From assembly GCA_029582265.1 (NCBI GenBank), contig CM055822.1, forward strand, positions 39,758,567 through 39,822,566: a DNA stretch of 64,000 nucleotides, read 5' to 3'. Below the pieces are notes generated by a model. The model searched no databases, was not told where the DNA came from, and saw only the letters and a list, made by a program, of their open reading frames with translations. Every line of letters starts with the position of its first letter. The stretch's first letter is position 1. A program made the position numbers and the translations under genes. Origin of the DNA: Zoroaster sp. YZ-2022 (lineage: Eukaryota; Echinodermata; Asteroidea; Forcipulatida; Zoroasteridae). This document shows positions 22,093-32,604 of the stretch, in pieces.

Positions 22093-22764
22093 ATGTCTGA
22101 CCGACCAGTAGCCAATGACGAGGGTGAGTTCCAACAATTTGTGCGCGATGCTTTAACTGAGATCCGTCGGAGTCAATCAGATCTCTACCGGCGGATTGAT
22201 AAGCTTGAGGAAAGCTTTAACTCTTCCCTTGAATTCGAGTCTAAAAGGATCTCCGAACTCGAATCCAGAATCAAGGAGTTGGAAAATATTGCACCACTAC
22301 TGGCTAAAGCCGAAAAACAACTGTCAGATCACAGCGAAATGAAAAAAAAAACTTGAACGTTTCAGTCGGCGGAACAACGTTAGGATCATTCGGCTTCCCC
22401 AAGACAAGAACGAGGACTGTTTGGTGATCGTTGTTTCTAAATTACTAACAGATAAATTCGACATGCCAAACATCCAACTGGAAAGAGCGCATCGGGATGG
22501 CCCAAGACCCCAGGCCGACCTCAACACCTTCTCGTGAAATTCAACAGCTACCAAGACAAGATCAAGGTGCTCCGTCTTCAAAGGCAAGTCTTCGCCGATC
22601 AACCATTTTTATGTGTGGAGGACTTGACCCGTCTGGATCTTCAAGAGAAATGGCGCTGGTCCGAGCAGGTGCGCCGATGCTACCACGACGGCAAGAAGTA
22701 CCGCTTCGTAGCCGGTAAGTGGCGGGATAACACCGGAGCCCTTGCTGAGTTCTACAGATCCTGA
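22093..22764 (+). pseudogene. L1-type ORF1p relic, block 2 copy
   Basis: Coiled coil (LYRRIDKLEESF, FESKRISELESRIKELEN), a frameshift at an A-run near 22346, the RRM core RRNNVRII, LERAHRDGPRP, a second frameshift, then KFNSYQDKIKVLRLQRQ and GKWRDNTGALAEF. It differs from the 6398-7066 copy mainly by an added codon (atcgtt-gtt) near 22430 and point changes. Same context: after an endonuclease relic and before the minus-strand LINE. Confidence 0.82.
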
Positions 22765-23059
22765 GCAGGTAATAAGAGCTGCTAACTACTGGTATTATCA
22801 ACTCTGCACCATCTCCATGTTTCATCATTGTTCCCATCGTTAAATGTGCTTGACTTTGTTTAATTTATTTCGCAAAAATCTGCCGTTAGACGGTTTGGTT
22901 TTATTAGTTTAGTATTTATGTTCATTATTTGTTATTATGGTATTTTTCCATAAAGGTAAATCCTGGGCTTCAAAAAAGCACGTGATGGACGCATTAATTC
23001 TGCCTTGGGCATTATTAAAAGCATTGAGGATTTATTTGTAAAATACAGTCGTTTGACTG

Positions 23060-25233
23060 GCTATTGGAGGATTATTAAAACATACACGAGCCATTTTCCT
23101 CCAGAAGTACAATATTTGCATAACCATTTAAATTTTAGACTATCAAGTTTAAGTTTAACGTCCATTACCCCTGTGCCTCCCCTCTCTGTTCTATTTCTCA
23201 CAACATCCCTTTTGATTTTATCTGGTTTACCGTTCCAGTAAAAATCCCAAATAATCCAATCAATTTGTTTAATCAGATTATCCAGACATGGCAACACTGA
23301 TCCCAAGTAGGTGAGACCAGCCCCGATCAGATAATAATCGCCTTACATTTAAGTGTTAAATTTCTAGCTTTCCATCGGTTCATGGTGTGTTTAATTTTAT
23401 TTATTCTGGGACACCAATTGTCTTCTGGGGTGATTTCGTTACAAAAAAAGATTCCCAACATTTTTATTTTATCGGACACCCATTTGAAATCACAGGGGGA
23501 GTCCGATCTAGACTTCCATGTAACTATTAACCAGAGATCCACTGTTTTCGTATTGTTGATTTTGGAACCTGTACCCTCACAATAAGTGTTCATAATTTCG
23601 GTGAGAATTTTAAAATCTTGGTTTCTCCAAATAAAAATAGTCAAGTCATCAGGAAATTCTGATGCCTTCTAATTCATGGTTCTTCAATATCATATTGGGC
23701 AGTCCCTCTGCGCAAATAGCAAACAACGGTGATAAGGGACATCCCCGTCTTATTCCTCTCTGAATGGTTATGGGCGAACCGATAAAATTGTTAACAATCA
23801 CCTGGCTGACAGGATTAGAATAAAGCAATTTACACCATTGAATGTGGGAATACCCATTTATGCCATAATGGAATACATGTATTCCCATTCTATGCGGTCA
23901 AAGGCCTTTTCTTGATCGATACTCACTACACCAGCTTTGATGTTGTTGAAGTTGATGTAATCGATACAATCTCTCAAAATCATCAAATTATCGTGGATGT
24001 TTCTACCTGAGATCCCACAGGTCTGATTTTCAAAGACAATGGTGGGCATAATTGTTTTCAATCGATTAGTTATGACTTTTGAAATCAGCTTATAGTCAAC
24101 AGTTAGAAGACTTATAGGCCGCCAATTTTTAAGGTCTTCTTTGCACCCTCTGTTCTTAAAAATTAATCTGATTAAGGCAGTGTTCATTGATATGATCTAC
24201 ACAAAGACATATATCTTTTGCATTCCTTTATTAAATCTATTAAATCTTGTTTCAGAATATTCCAAAAGGTACGGTAAAATTCAACCGTAAGTCCGTCAAT
24301 GCCAGGGGATTTATCAGTTTTTATTTGATAAAGCGCGTGTCTAAGTTCATTCTCGTCAATGTCTTTTTCTAAATCACGAACAATATCTTCATGAAAGTAC
24401 TCTGTGTTAATACCACGAAGAATTTCATGCAGCAGTTTTTCACTGGTCCATTCAGAAGTGTACAAATCTTCATGAAACTCATTCACGCATTTAAGCATAG
24501 AGCTAGGTTGATCAACATAATTACCAGCTTTGTCTTGTAATTTTATCATTCTGTTATGGTGCATTTGTTGATTTTCCAGGTTAAGGAAAACTTTACTAGC
24601 TTTTTCACCTTTAGTTTTATTGATGCTGCGGACACGTATTTTAGCTTTTTCCCATTCTCTCATTTCATATAGTTTGAGACTTAATTCAATTATATTAAGT
24701 TCGTCTTTATTTATATTAGTTAGGTTATTGATCAATTCATCATAGCGTTTCTGTAAACGTTCTCTTTCCTGTTTAGCAATGAGGGATTTTTCACGTCCAT
24801 AATCTCTGATAATTTCTTTGAGTTTGCATTTTCCCATTTCCCACCAAGTAAAAACACTTTCATAATCATGTTTCTTGGTTTTCCAGAAACTCCAAAAATG
24901 TTGAATTCTATAAGCGCAGTCTTTGTCTTTGATAAGTTCGTTATTGCAAATCCAGCCACCTGGGCCTTGGGGGTGTCAAAATCGTTTAGTCTTAATGTGA
25001 TGACCCGGTGGTCGGTTAAACCTGTTAAACCAATGTTGTTTAAAAGAGTGGAGGACATAAGAAAGTAATCGATTCTACTGGATTTATTGAGCCCTTTGTG
25101 CAGGTGAGTGTAACCAGGTTTTTCAGGGTAAACAGTGCGCCATATATCAATGAGATCTTTTTTGCTTGAATAATGGCCTTCGTGACGTTTTTACTTGTGT
25201 CTTTTATGTCTTTGTTATCGATGTCACAATTAA
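23060..25233 (-). pseudogene. L1/Tx1-type LINE ORF2, 3' portion (RT), block 2
   Basis: Minus strand: TDHRVITLRLNDFDT (near 24990), a long intact stretch of 217 codons (24184-24837) with linker, YTSE-region and DKSPGIDGLTVEFYRTFW, then LIFKNRGCKEDLKNWRPISL and SIDQEKAFDRIEW (23858-24187), RGIRRGCPLSPLFAICAEGL (23649-23888), DDLTIFIW and NGKPDKIKRDVVRN (23061-23306). Motif A is intact here, but a 38 bp deletion at about 23652 removes the HA-side of the HADD box that block 1 still has. The 5' end is cut at 25233 by the TTAA element; the rest of the endonuclease resumes at 30460. Confidence 0.88.
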
Positions 25234-25419
25234 AGATACACACCGCCTTTGTCGCGCGAAATTGGGCGATAAAAAACGCCCCTCAACATTTCATTGTTTT
25301 ACATACATGGTTGGAAAGATCTTTCAAAAGTAGTATATAATTGTCCACACAAGTACCCCTGAAAAATGCGTCGTTTTTCTGTTATTGTACACAAAACAAT
25401 GTCATGTGACTTTCGTGAC

Positions 25420-25640
25420 GTTTGTGTGTGTGTGTGTGTGTTCTTACACGCCATTCGTTGTGGGGTACCAAACACAATGGAACAATGGTACCCCACAGAG
25501 AATCTTTAGAAATGCTGGTACCCCACAGGGGAATTCAATAGAAAAGGGATAATAGAACGAAAACAGGGATAATAGAACGAAACAAAGGAGTACCCCACAA
25601 GTGGGCATGTGTGAGTGTGTGTGTGTGTGTGTGTGTTAAG
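25420..25640. repeat. (GT)n tracts bracketing short GGTACCCCACA repeats
   Basis: GT runs at about 25423-25441 and 25613-25636 enclose an inverted pair (tgtggggtacc / ggtaccccaca, 25458-25496), two further gtaccccaca copies (about 25518, 25590) and two gggataatagaacgaaa copies (about 25543, 25567). The right-arm copy of the element lacks this stretch. Confidence 0.75.
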
Positions 25641-28600
25641 TGTATCCTCAATTTACCCTAAATGACGCACCTAAGGTTATATAATCAACTGGACGGTAAC
25701 TTACAAATGAAATTAGCAGTTTGGTGTTTCAGTTTGTTTCAGTGAAGGAGGCTCTTGTAAAATGCTGAATTTCAATGCATGATCATACGCGTGGACGTCT
25801 TGAGCGCCGTTTTTTGAGACGCACAGAATTGTGGTCATCAGAAAATTGATGTTGGTATAATGACTCACCCCAAACTGTTAAAGTTGATGGGGGCACAGAA
25901 AATGTACCCAAAAAGAAAAACAGTTGAAATCATGTTTCATCTTATTCCAGATGGTTGTAAAATTGTTTTTAAACATGAAAATAAAACTATTGTTTTCGAT
26001 TTTTAAAATAAAATGGTATAATTTGGAGAAGCTCTCAAAACTTTTAATCAATATTCTTGAAAGACCAATAAAATGGAAGGTGGTTAAATTTCTTGCAAAA
26101 AGTACTTTAAAACTTTGAAATGTGTAAAATTGCTGTTAACATTTTGTCAAATAAAATATTTCTTTTCATAACCATGATATTAATGTTTCATTTTCTCAAT
26201 AATTTTCCACTACCATCGAAATAAACACCAACGAATTAAGTAGTCTTCGTTCGCTTCTTCTATAAGGAATGTGTCCAATTTGAGGATCAGTATTTCTTTA
26301 AAAAATCATTGCAAATGCAAAGCATTCATATATTTTGGTTTCCACAGGCAACAGCTTGTTGACGGCATAGAACAATAAAATCACAGATGTTCGTGAAAAA
26401 AAATTGAGGTCATGTAAATCTCTTACTATTTGTATCTAGTAAAATCAGTGGTTAAACAACTTTTTCCACTTTCACAAGCACTAACTTTCCAGTAAATCAT
26501 ACAATTTCACTATAATTTTTATTTCTGTAACAAGCACGACTTAGATAAGTTTATGCAACCAGTAATACGCCATAGTTTTGTAAGTTTTCCGAGAAATGCT
26601 AAGCCAAAGGTAGGTGCGTCATTTCACGAGTGCGGCGAATTACGTACATGGACGATACTGTAGCACTATTAGTCAAAGCAGCTTTACATGTGTTATTCAT
26701 GGCTGGCTATTGTGTTATTTATGTCTTTGTGCTCAGTTTCATTTCTCAACTGCTAGAGTAATCAGTTCAATGTAATATTTCTTTTGTAAGATTATGTTTG
26801 TTCATGTTTGGTCCATAGATGAGATGAAGGGAGATGGAGACAGAGACGAATGCTCAGTTCATCATGTCACCTACGTATGTGAATGGGGGTCAGTAAACGG
26901 AAGCCTACAACATCCCACTAACTAGCAGACATTCCACTGAATAAGAGTTTTCTCAAGAAGATTACCTACTATATCAACTTCAGGTTTGTTACGGGTGCCA
27001 TCCAATCAAAAGTTTCTAGGAAGTATAGAGGATATGTCGTACTTTCAAGACCCTCAAAAATTGCCAAAAATTGCAGGTATAACATGAAAATGTTTCAAGG
27101 CAACTGACAGCCCTCAACCCCCCCCCCCACACACCCAAACAAATTACTCTATTGGTATTATGTACTACCTTGAAAATGTTGAGATTTTGAAGCTTTACAT
27201 GGTTGAGAACAGTAGGAGTAAGAGTAATTATCTTTCAATAGTAAATAGCATTGGTTCTGACAAGAACTGGCAGTGACATTACTTTGTTTCAATCAGTGTA
27301 CTCCAATTGTCTTCAGGGGGATGAAGATGATCAGAGTATACCGATGGAAACTTCAAGTTATCTCACCACCAGTTCTTGTAAGAGCCAACACTATTAAACT
27401 GTAGAGGTAGTTACATGGTGCTACCACAAACCTCATTATATGCATAATGATATTGACACTAGCCCAACACATGCTTTTCAAAAACCATGCCAGATGATAA
27501 ATCAACATGTAAAAACACTCATGTGAAAATAGTTTGCTAGGGTTGTAGGTAGCCAGATCAACTTATTCAGCGTTATTATGGGCATAAAGTCACAAAGTTG
27601 ATTTATGGTAGTAACTGGATTAAACGTGCATCAAAGGACAGGAAGTTGGGGTTAAATTGATTGGGGAGGGGGTGCTAGGTTTACTGAAGACACTGAATCA
27701 CGGAGGAGCATATAAACATTTCCCCTTTCTTTGTATTTCCAACTTTACCAAGGAAAAGTTACCTGTGAGACGAATCTTTACACTCCTGATATTTCCATTT
27801 CCAGGTTGTAAATAATTTTCGCTACATGGAACATGAAAGTTTGCTAATAATTGAGCATTTCATCCATGTTCATGTACCACAGAGTCTACTCAAATAGCTA
27901 ATGTCTGCAGTTTTCAAAGCTTGTATGGATATCAGCTAATTAACCTTTCATTAGAAAACAAGCTTATACATGTAACTACTACATGATAACATTGCAAGAA
28001 AGTTTTGCATTCATGCTTTCCCTCTTCCCCTGCCCTCAGCAGAAGAGTTGTCAAAAAGTAAATAATTCCCAAAAGTAAGGCCACAAGTGTAATTAGTCAA
28101 TTGACAATTCAAACAAAATGAAATGTAATTACATCCACTTGATTAAATCTGATAATTGCTTGTCCTTTTCATTTTGTTTATGGAAAAACCTTTAAATTCT
28201 AGATTTAGATAAAGCCAACATTGGTATTTTATCTTGGTATTAAGTCTTGTACAAAAATAAATTTAATTGATGGACTGCATGTTTATATACTGAGAGTGAT
28301 CTTTATTTATAATATACTTCACTTTCAACTCAAGTTTATAATGAACAAAAATATGATAAATTGACAATGATAGTAACACTGTAATCAAGCATCTCCTTAT
28401 TGTGACATGCTTATAAATTGTCTTTGTTTTCACCTATACTGCAAATTAAACAACATTTATAACATTTTAAAACAAATTCTACATTGCTTTTTACATTTTC
28501 AAGTTTGTACACATATTTGGCAAAATGTCTGTAGCTGCTTCCAATCTATAGAATTATAAGCTAAAGATCAGATGCCATTTTTGTACATAAATGTTTAGAC

Positions 28601-28907
28601 ATTGAAATAATCAAGAGTGCTTGTATATTGCTAATAAAACAATGAAATACATATTTATTTTAACTGTCCATTTGGTTTTATGACTGACTTTTGTGGTTCC
28701 ACTCTTCCCTCCCCCCACAATCAATTAAAACCACTTTGCTGTCCTGCCTATTGTAAACAACCTAATAATGAGTGTACATGGCCTTACACATGTAACAAGT
28801 GAAATGACTTCAGTATAAATGAACCCAACCATGATCCTTTGTTGACAAGAAAACAGAATCAATCTGCATAATAAATGTACGCTCTGTATGTACGATTTAG
28901 TGACAGT
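25641..28907. other. Interior of TTAA element, no gene recognised
   Basis: AT-rich. From about 25430 to 26750 it has no counterpart in the right-arm copy; from about 26750 to 28907 it matches the right arm. A C-run lies at 27119-27129. No frame shows domain features. Confidence 0.5.
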
Positions 28908-29244
28908 TCAGAATAGGTGACATTCAGGGGCTGTCATTGGAATCGGTAATTTTGGAATAAAATGCCCCCCCCCCAAGTTCTTGGTGATAGCATGTACTGC
29001 CACTGGTGGTGAACCGACACATTTGTTTTCTAAAATTCTTTGGACTATCATTGCAGCACTATAGAATCCAAGAACTGGGGAGGGGAGGGGCAAACAAGCA
29101 ATAAAAGTAAGGGCCCAGACACAGGCTATGCTTGATTCCAAATTACCAATTCCGTTGACCGAAGACTGGTGATTCACTATGTCGAGAATCACACCCAGCA
29201 TCAATTCTGCATAGCTGAAGTACCAAGATGTTTCTGTCCTCTTT
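28908..29244 (-). CDS. Candidate two-exon gene fragment inside the TTAA element
   Basis: Not a recognised family. On the minus strand an acceptor (ctttttccag) precedes 29244. A 98 bp exon encodes KRTETSWYFSYAELMLGV, ILDIVNHQSSVNGI and ends at a donor (attg|gtaatt, 29147). A pyrimidine-rich acceptor (ccctcccctccccag) then precedes a last exon, 29074-28908, reading VLGFYSAAMIVQRILENKC, VGSPPVAVHAIT to a stop. Both exon ends are phase 1, so splicing keeps the frame; the 72 bp intron is also open, which weakens the case. In the right-arm copy (about 59120-59460) both acceptors survive but the frame is broken. It may be a captured host gene piece or chance. Confidence 0.25.
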
Positions 29245-29968
29245 CTGGAAAAGATTTATGATTGAAAAGGGGAGTAAGGGCTTAGATTTTAACAAATTCA
29301 ACATTATCAACAATCACTGGGAAATAAGGTAAAACATTGTTTAACTGATATAGAACGGAAAGGTGGTTATCAGACAGACCCCTTCTCTTGGACTGAAATG
29401 CCAGTACTGCTATACATGAAGCAAAAAATAATAACAAATTATACTAAACCTTAATTTTTTTGTAATAAACAACCATTTAAATGAAATTAAACGTTCATCA
29501 TTCGTATTTGATAATGAACATTAATTTCAACCCTGTAACACGTTAACATTAGATCTCACGAAAAATAGTATAAGACCTGTGACAATTTATTAAAAATAGG
29601 GGCTCCCCGTCGTGTTTCACAAAGTTATATCTGGTACTGTCTTGTATTTTTTACATAATTGTTATTTTTTTTCTCTCTCTCTAAGATAAAAGCACTTCGG
29701 ACAAATTAATTTGGTCATAAGGCCTGTGTCCCGAGACCCGACCAAATAAAAATGTTTGATAATATGAAAATCTAAACCAAAATTGAAGCTTCCCTTTCAA
29801 CATTTTTCCTGTCAAATATATGATTATGAGTAAATGGTGTTAGGGCAATTTCACATAATTGCCAGGTGACACTGTCATAATTGTGTTCATCATGTACACT
29901 CCTAGACTAGATCATGTACTGTCTACCAATGCCATGGCAATGCAAACTAGTGATAATATTGATCATGA

Positions 29969-30292
29969 TTGAGATGCTCACCCAGAATCCAGTATGTCCA
30001 GATAAATGCTGCTAAGCACCGGTTTGTTCAGTCTGTGCCTTTCTCCATGGTTGATCCAAAGTCTATCAAGCCTACTAGGCATTGTCATTACTTTTTAGAT
30101 CATCTTGGACGTCAACGTGCACCTGGTTTGAATCGAATCCAGGAATTCTGTGATCGTTCGTGTGTTTACAACGGATACAAAATGTACAGACTGGAACCTT
30201 GTTCCTCTTGTAACAATCACAACGGTGTGCAATGCAGAGGTACCAGTCTGACTACAATCTGCAATTGCCATACAGGTTTCACGGTCGTGTAG
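29969..30292 (+). CDS. Cysteine-rich open frame near the right end of the TTAA element
   Basis: An open frame of 107 codons with regular cysteines and histidines: RHCHYFLDHLGRQ, RIQEFCDRSC, LEPCSSCNNHNGVQCRG, TICNCHTGF. The spacing recalls an extracellular or zinc-binding module but I cannot assign a family. The opposite strand is closed by stops. The right-arm copy (58021-58330, inverted) has small indels that break the frame, so if it was ever coding it is decaying. It lies within 200 bp of the element end, where piggyBac-type transposases often carry a C-terminal Cys/His domain; that link is speculative. Confidence 0.25.
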   Translation: MRCSPRIQYVQINAAKHRFVQSVPFSMVDPKSIKPTRHCHYFLDHLGRQRAPGLNRIQEFCDRSCVYNGYKMYRLEPCSSCNNHNGVQCRGTSLTTICNCHTGFTVV

Positions 30293-30459
30293 ACTACTGA
30301 AAATGCGTATACATGACCTTTGACCTTATTGTTGTTTTTTGGACATTTCTCGGTAATTACACAATACCTGAATTTTGTTTTTTGAAGAAAACCTTCCCTA
30401 TATGATTCTCTATCATTCTATCAAGCCCATTTTTTGCTCTTTTAGGGCGGTGTGTACCT

Positions 30460-31482
30460 TTAAAGTCACCTCCAACAATCCATTGTTAATTATTAGTAAT
30501 ATGATTCAATATTTTCTTGAAATATCCAACTCTAGGGTAAACAGCATTCGGCGCATAAACAAGGGATATGCTTTCGTTATTCTATGTGATTTCACCTTTG
30601 ATCCATCTACCATCTTTATCACTTTCGATATTGCTCAAATGTACGCCACATTTATTGGAAATTAGGAGCGATACTCCTTTGGAATTCCGACTACCATGAC
30701 TAAAATGTATCTCCCCCTGCCACTGTCTGCGCCAAAGACTTTCATCTTCGCATTCACTATGAGTTTCCTGCATAAATACGATGTTAAGTTTATGACGCAC
30801 TATGTAATCAAAGAGGATTTCCCTTTTTAGATTATCCAACCCGTTGACATTAATTGAGAGGCTACTGTAAGCACACTAAGTAAACTCATAATGAAAAAAG
30901 GACCTGCATTGGATAAAAAAACAAAAAACAATCATACTCACTCATAATCCAAAATAATTGATGTATTCCTAGTTCTTCTTCCTCGTCCTCTTGATGAACC
31001 GGGACTATGGGAGGGGGGGGGGGTTATAACGTTCCAACGTAATACCTCCTGTTCCGCGTTTCCTGCGGAATCGTTGTACACCTTTCCTAGTATACGGAAC
31101 GAATTCTTCAAAATGTGGGTCCTGACTTATGTCCTCCTGTTCGCTCATAGATTCTTCTTTGTCGACTTCTTCTTGTTCCATGTCAGATTCCTTGTTATCT
31201 GTGCTTTCTCTCGCTAATTTTTTTCTCTTCAACTGGATCAAGATCTTCTTCATCTGCCTTTCGTTTTCAGTTTTCCTTGACGGCCTCATCCCAGAATGTC
31301 GGTTGTTTAGTCTTGTTCGGTTGTTCTTTTGGGTTTAAGCTTCTGTGCTGGTTGGTGTTCTTCTCCCGAGATGTTTTCTTTCCTTGTTTTTCTACATGTT
31401 TCTGTTTGTCAGGTAGTTGTTTAGCAAAGAATGTCGTATCCGACCGCCACTTTTTAATTTGTTTTTTAAATTTCTTTTGCAA
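30460..31482 (-). pseudogene. LINE 5' portion: ORF1 and endonuclease N-terminus, block 2
   Basis: The 5' half of the LINE split by the TTAA element. ORF1 is in two overlapping frames: 31267-31482 (KKFKKQIKKWRSDTTFFAKQ, PDKQKHVEKQGKK, PTFWDEAVKEN) and 31005-31289 (ENERQMKKILIQLKRKK, acidic MEQEEVDKEESMSEQED, RKGVQRFRRKRGTGGITL). ORF2 then begins near 30860 with INVNGLDNLKREI-like sequence and reads VFMQETHSECEDES, WQGEIHFSHGSRNSKGVSLL and DGRWIKGEIT (30582-30839), then SVYAPN. A G-run at 31011-31021 sits at the ORF1 end. Confidence 0.82.
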
Positions 31483-31524
31483 CCACTAACCAGTTAAAAA
31501 AATTTTCCATCGATTCCATCGACA

Positions 31525-31600
31525 TTTTATTGTTATTGTTATTTGTTGTTGTTATTTGTTGTTGTTGTTGTTGTTGTTGTCATCGTTGTCGTTGTCGTTA
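31525..31600. repeat. (TTATTG)n/(TTG)n microsatellite, block 2
   Basis: Same position relative to the LINE 5' end as 10680-10750 but with a different unit count and extra ttgttgttatt interruptions. Confidence 0.9.
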
Positions 31601-31693
31601 ATACGTTTCGAAAAGCTATTTACTGACTTACAGACTTGTAACATAGTGCAATAATAGACTGGATTTACTAAGACACATTATGGAAGCGCGGTG

Positions 31694-32469
31694 TTTTCTC
31701 ATAGTGACGAATCTGAAAAAAGTGCGTTACGAGTAAATCATGCTTTAGGCCTATGTCGGACACATTTTCGCTGTTAGTTTTTTGCTTTGTTTTTCAAAAA
31801 CACATTTCGTTTTATCATCCAAGTGTTAATAAGTACCTGGTTGGTAATTTACTGTGTTGATTTTCTATGTGTAACGATGACTTGAACTTATTCGTCACTA
31901 TGGAAAAAATGTGGTCGCCTATTCGTCACTTCAGCGAACGCATAGCGTATGGGCCTATACTTATTCGTCACTATGTAAAAAACAAAAAGTGCCGCCAGCG
32001 CTTATTCGCCACCCATGTGTTTGTACATGTTTGTATGTGTACATAATCTATAAGGCCAATATTACCAATAAGTATCGACAAACGAATTCACTGCCTAACG
32101 ATGTAAATACCTTAAGATGTAAATACCTTAGATCCATGGTTTTTCTTTGTCTTACATTGCAAAACAAGCTAAAAACTTGATGTTTTCTACAGATTACGCT
32201 GCTCAGTCTGTCCGTGGTATAGCTGGTACCAGCCGTCCGCGCACTGTATTGTATGCGTACAAAGATACAGTGGTTACCAACCGGTTAAACGGATTCGTCA
32301 CTATGAAAAAAAAACGTATTTGAATTTTTTGCTTATTCGCCGCATAGGGATCTCTGTATTAAACCAGGCAAAATTATGGTTTCACATATGAAATTATACA
32401 CTCAAAGAACCCCAGAGCTGCAAAAACCCGGATTTCACAAAAAATGCCGATTCGTCACTATGAGGAAAA
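31694..32469. mobile_element. Inverted-repeat element with TTCGTCACTATG repeats, block 2 copy
   Basis: Copy of 10845-11639. The ends are at 31694-31713 and 32449-32469, with the same position inside a split tRNA-like unit. The insertion is therefore older than the block duplication. Confidence 0.65.
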
Positions 32470-32604
32470 TGCGACGCAGTGATGAAATCCTCTGACAGTT
32501 TATCATGATGTCGTTAGTTCGACATCCGATGTGAACATTACTGCGGCAATTTTGTTGCTCTTCTTGTAATATTGCACAATTATCGACTAGATTTACTACG
32601 ACAC

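Larger units (their letters stand above)
25234..30459. mobile_element. 5.2 kb TTAA-flanked element with 14 bp terminal inverted repeats
   Basis: It splits the minus-strand LINE at TTAA. The ends are AGATACACACCGCC (25234-25247) and, inverted, AGGTACACACCGCC (30446-30459), 13 of 14 matching. TTAA is present on both sides (25230-25233, 30460-30463), while block 1 has the unoccupied site cacaattaaagtcacc at about 9630. TTAA duplication is the hallmark of the piggyBac superfamily, although these ends do not start with the usual CCC. A hairpin (gggcg-ataaaaaa-cgccc) lies just inside the left end. No transposase was recognised, so it is probably non-autonomous or decayed. A second copy is at 57836-63500, inverted. 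Confidence 0.8.
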
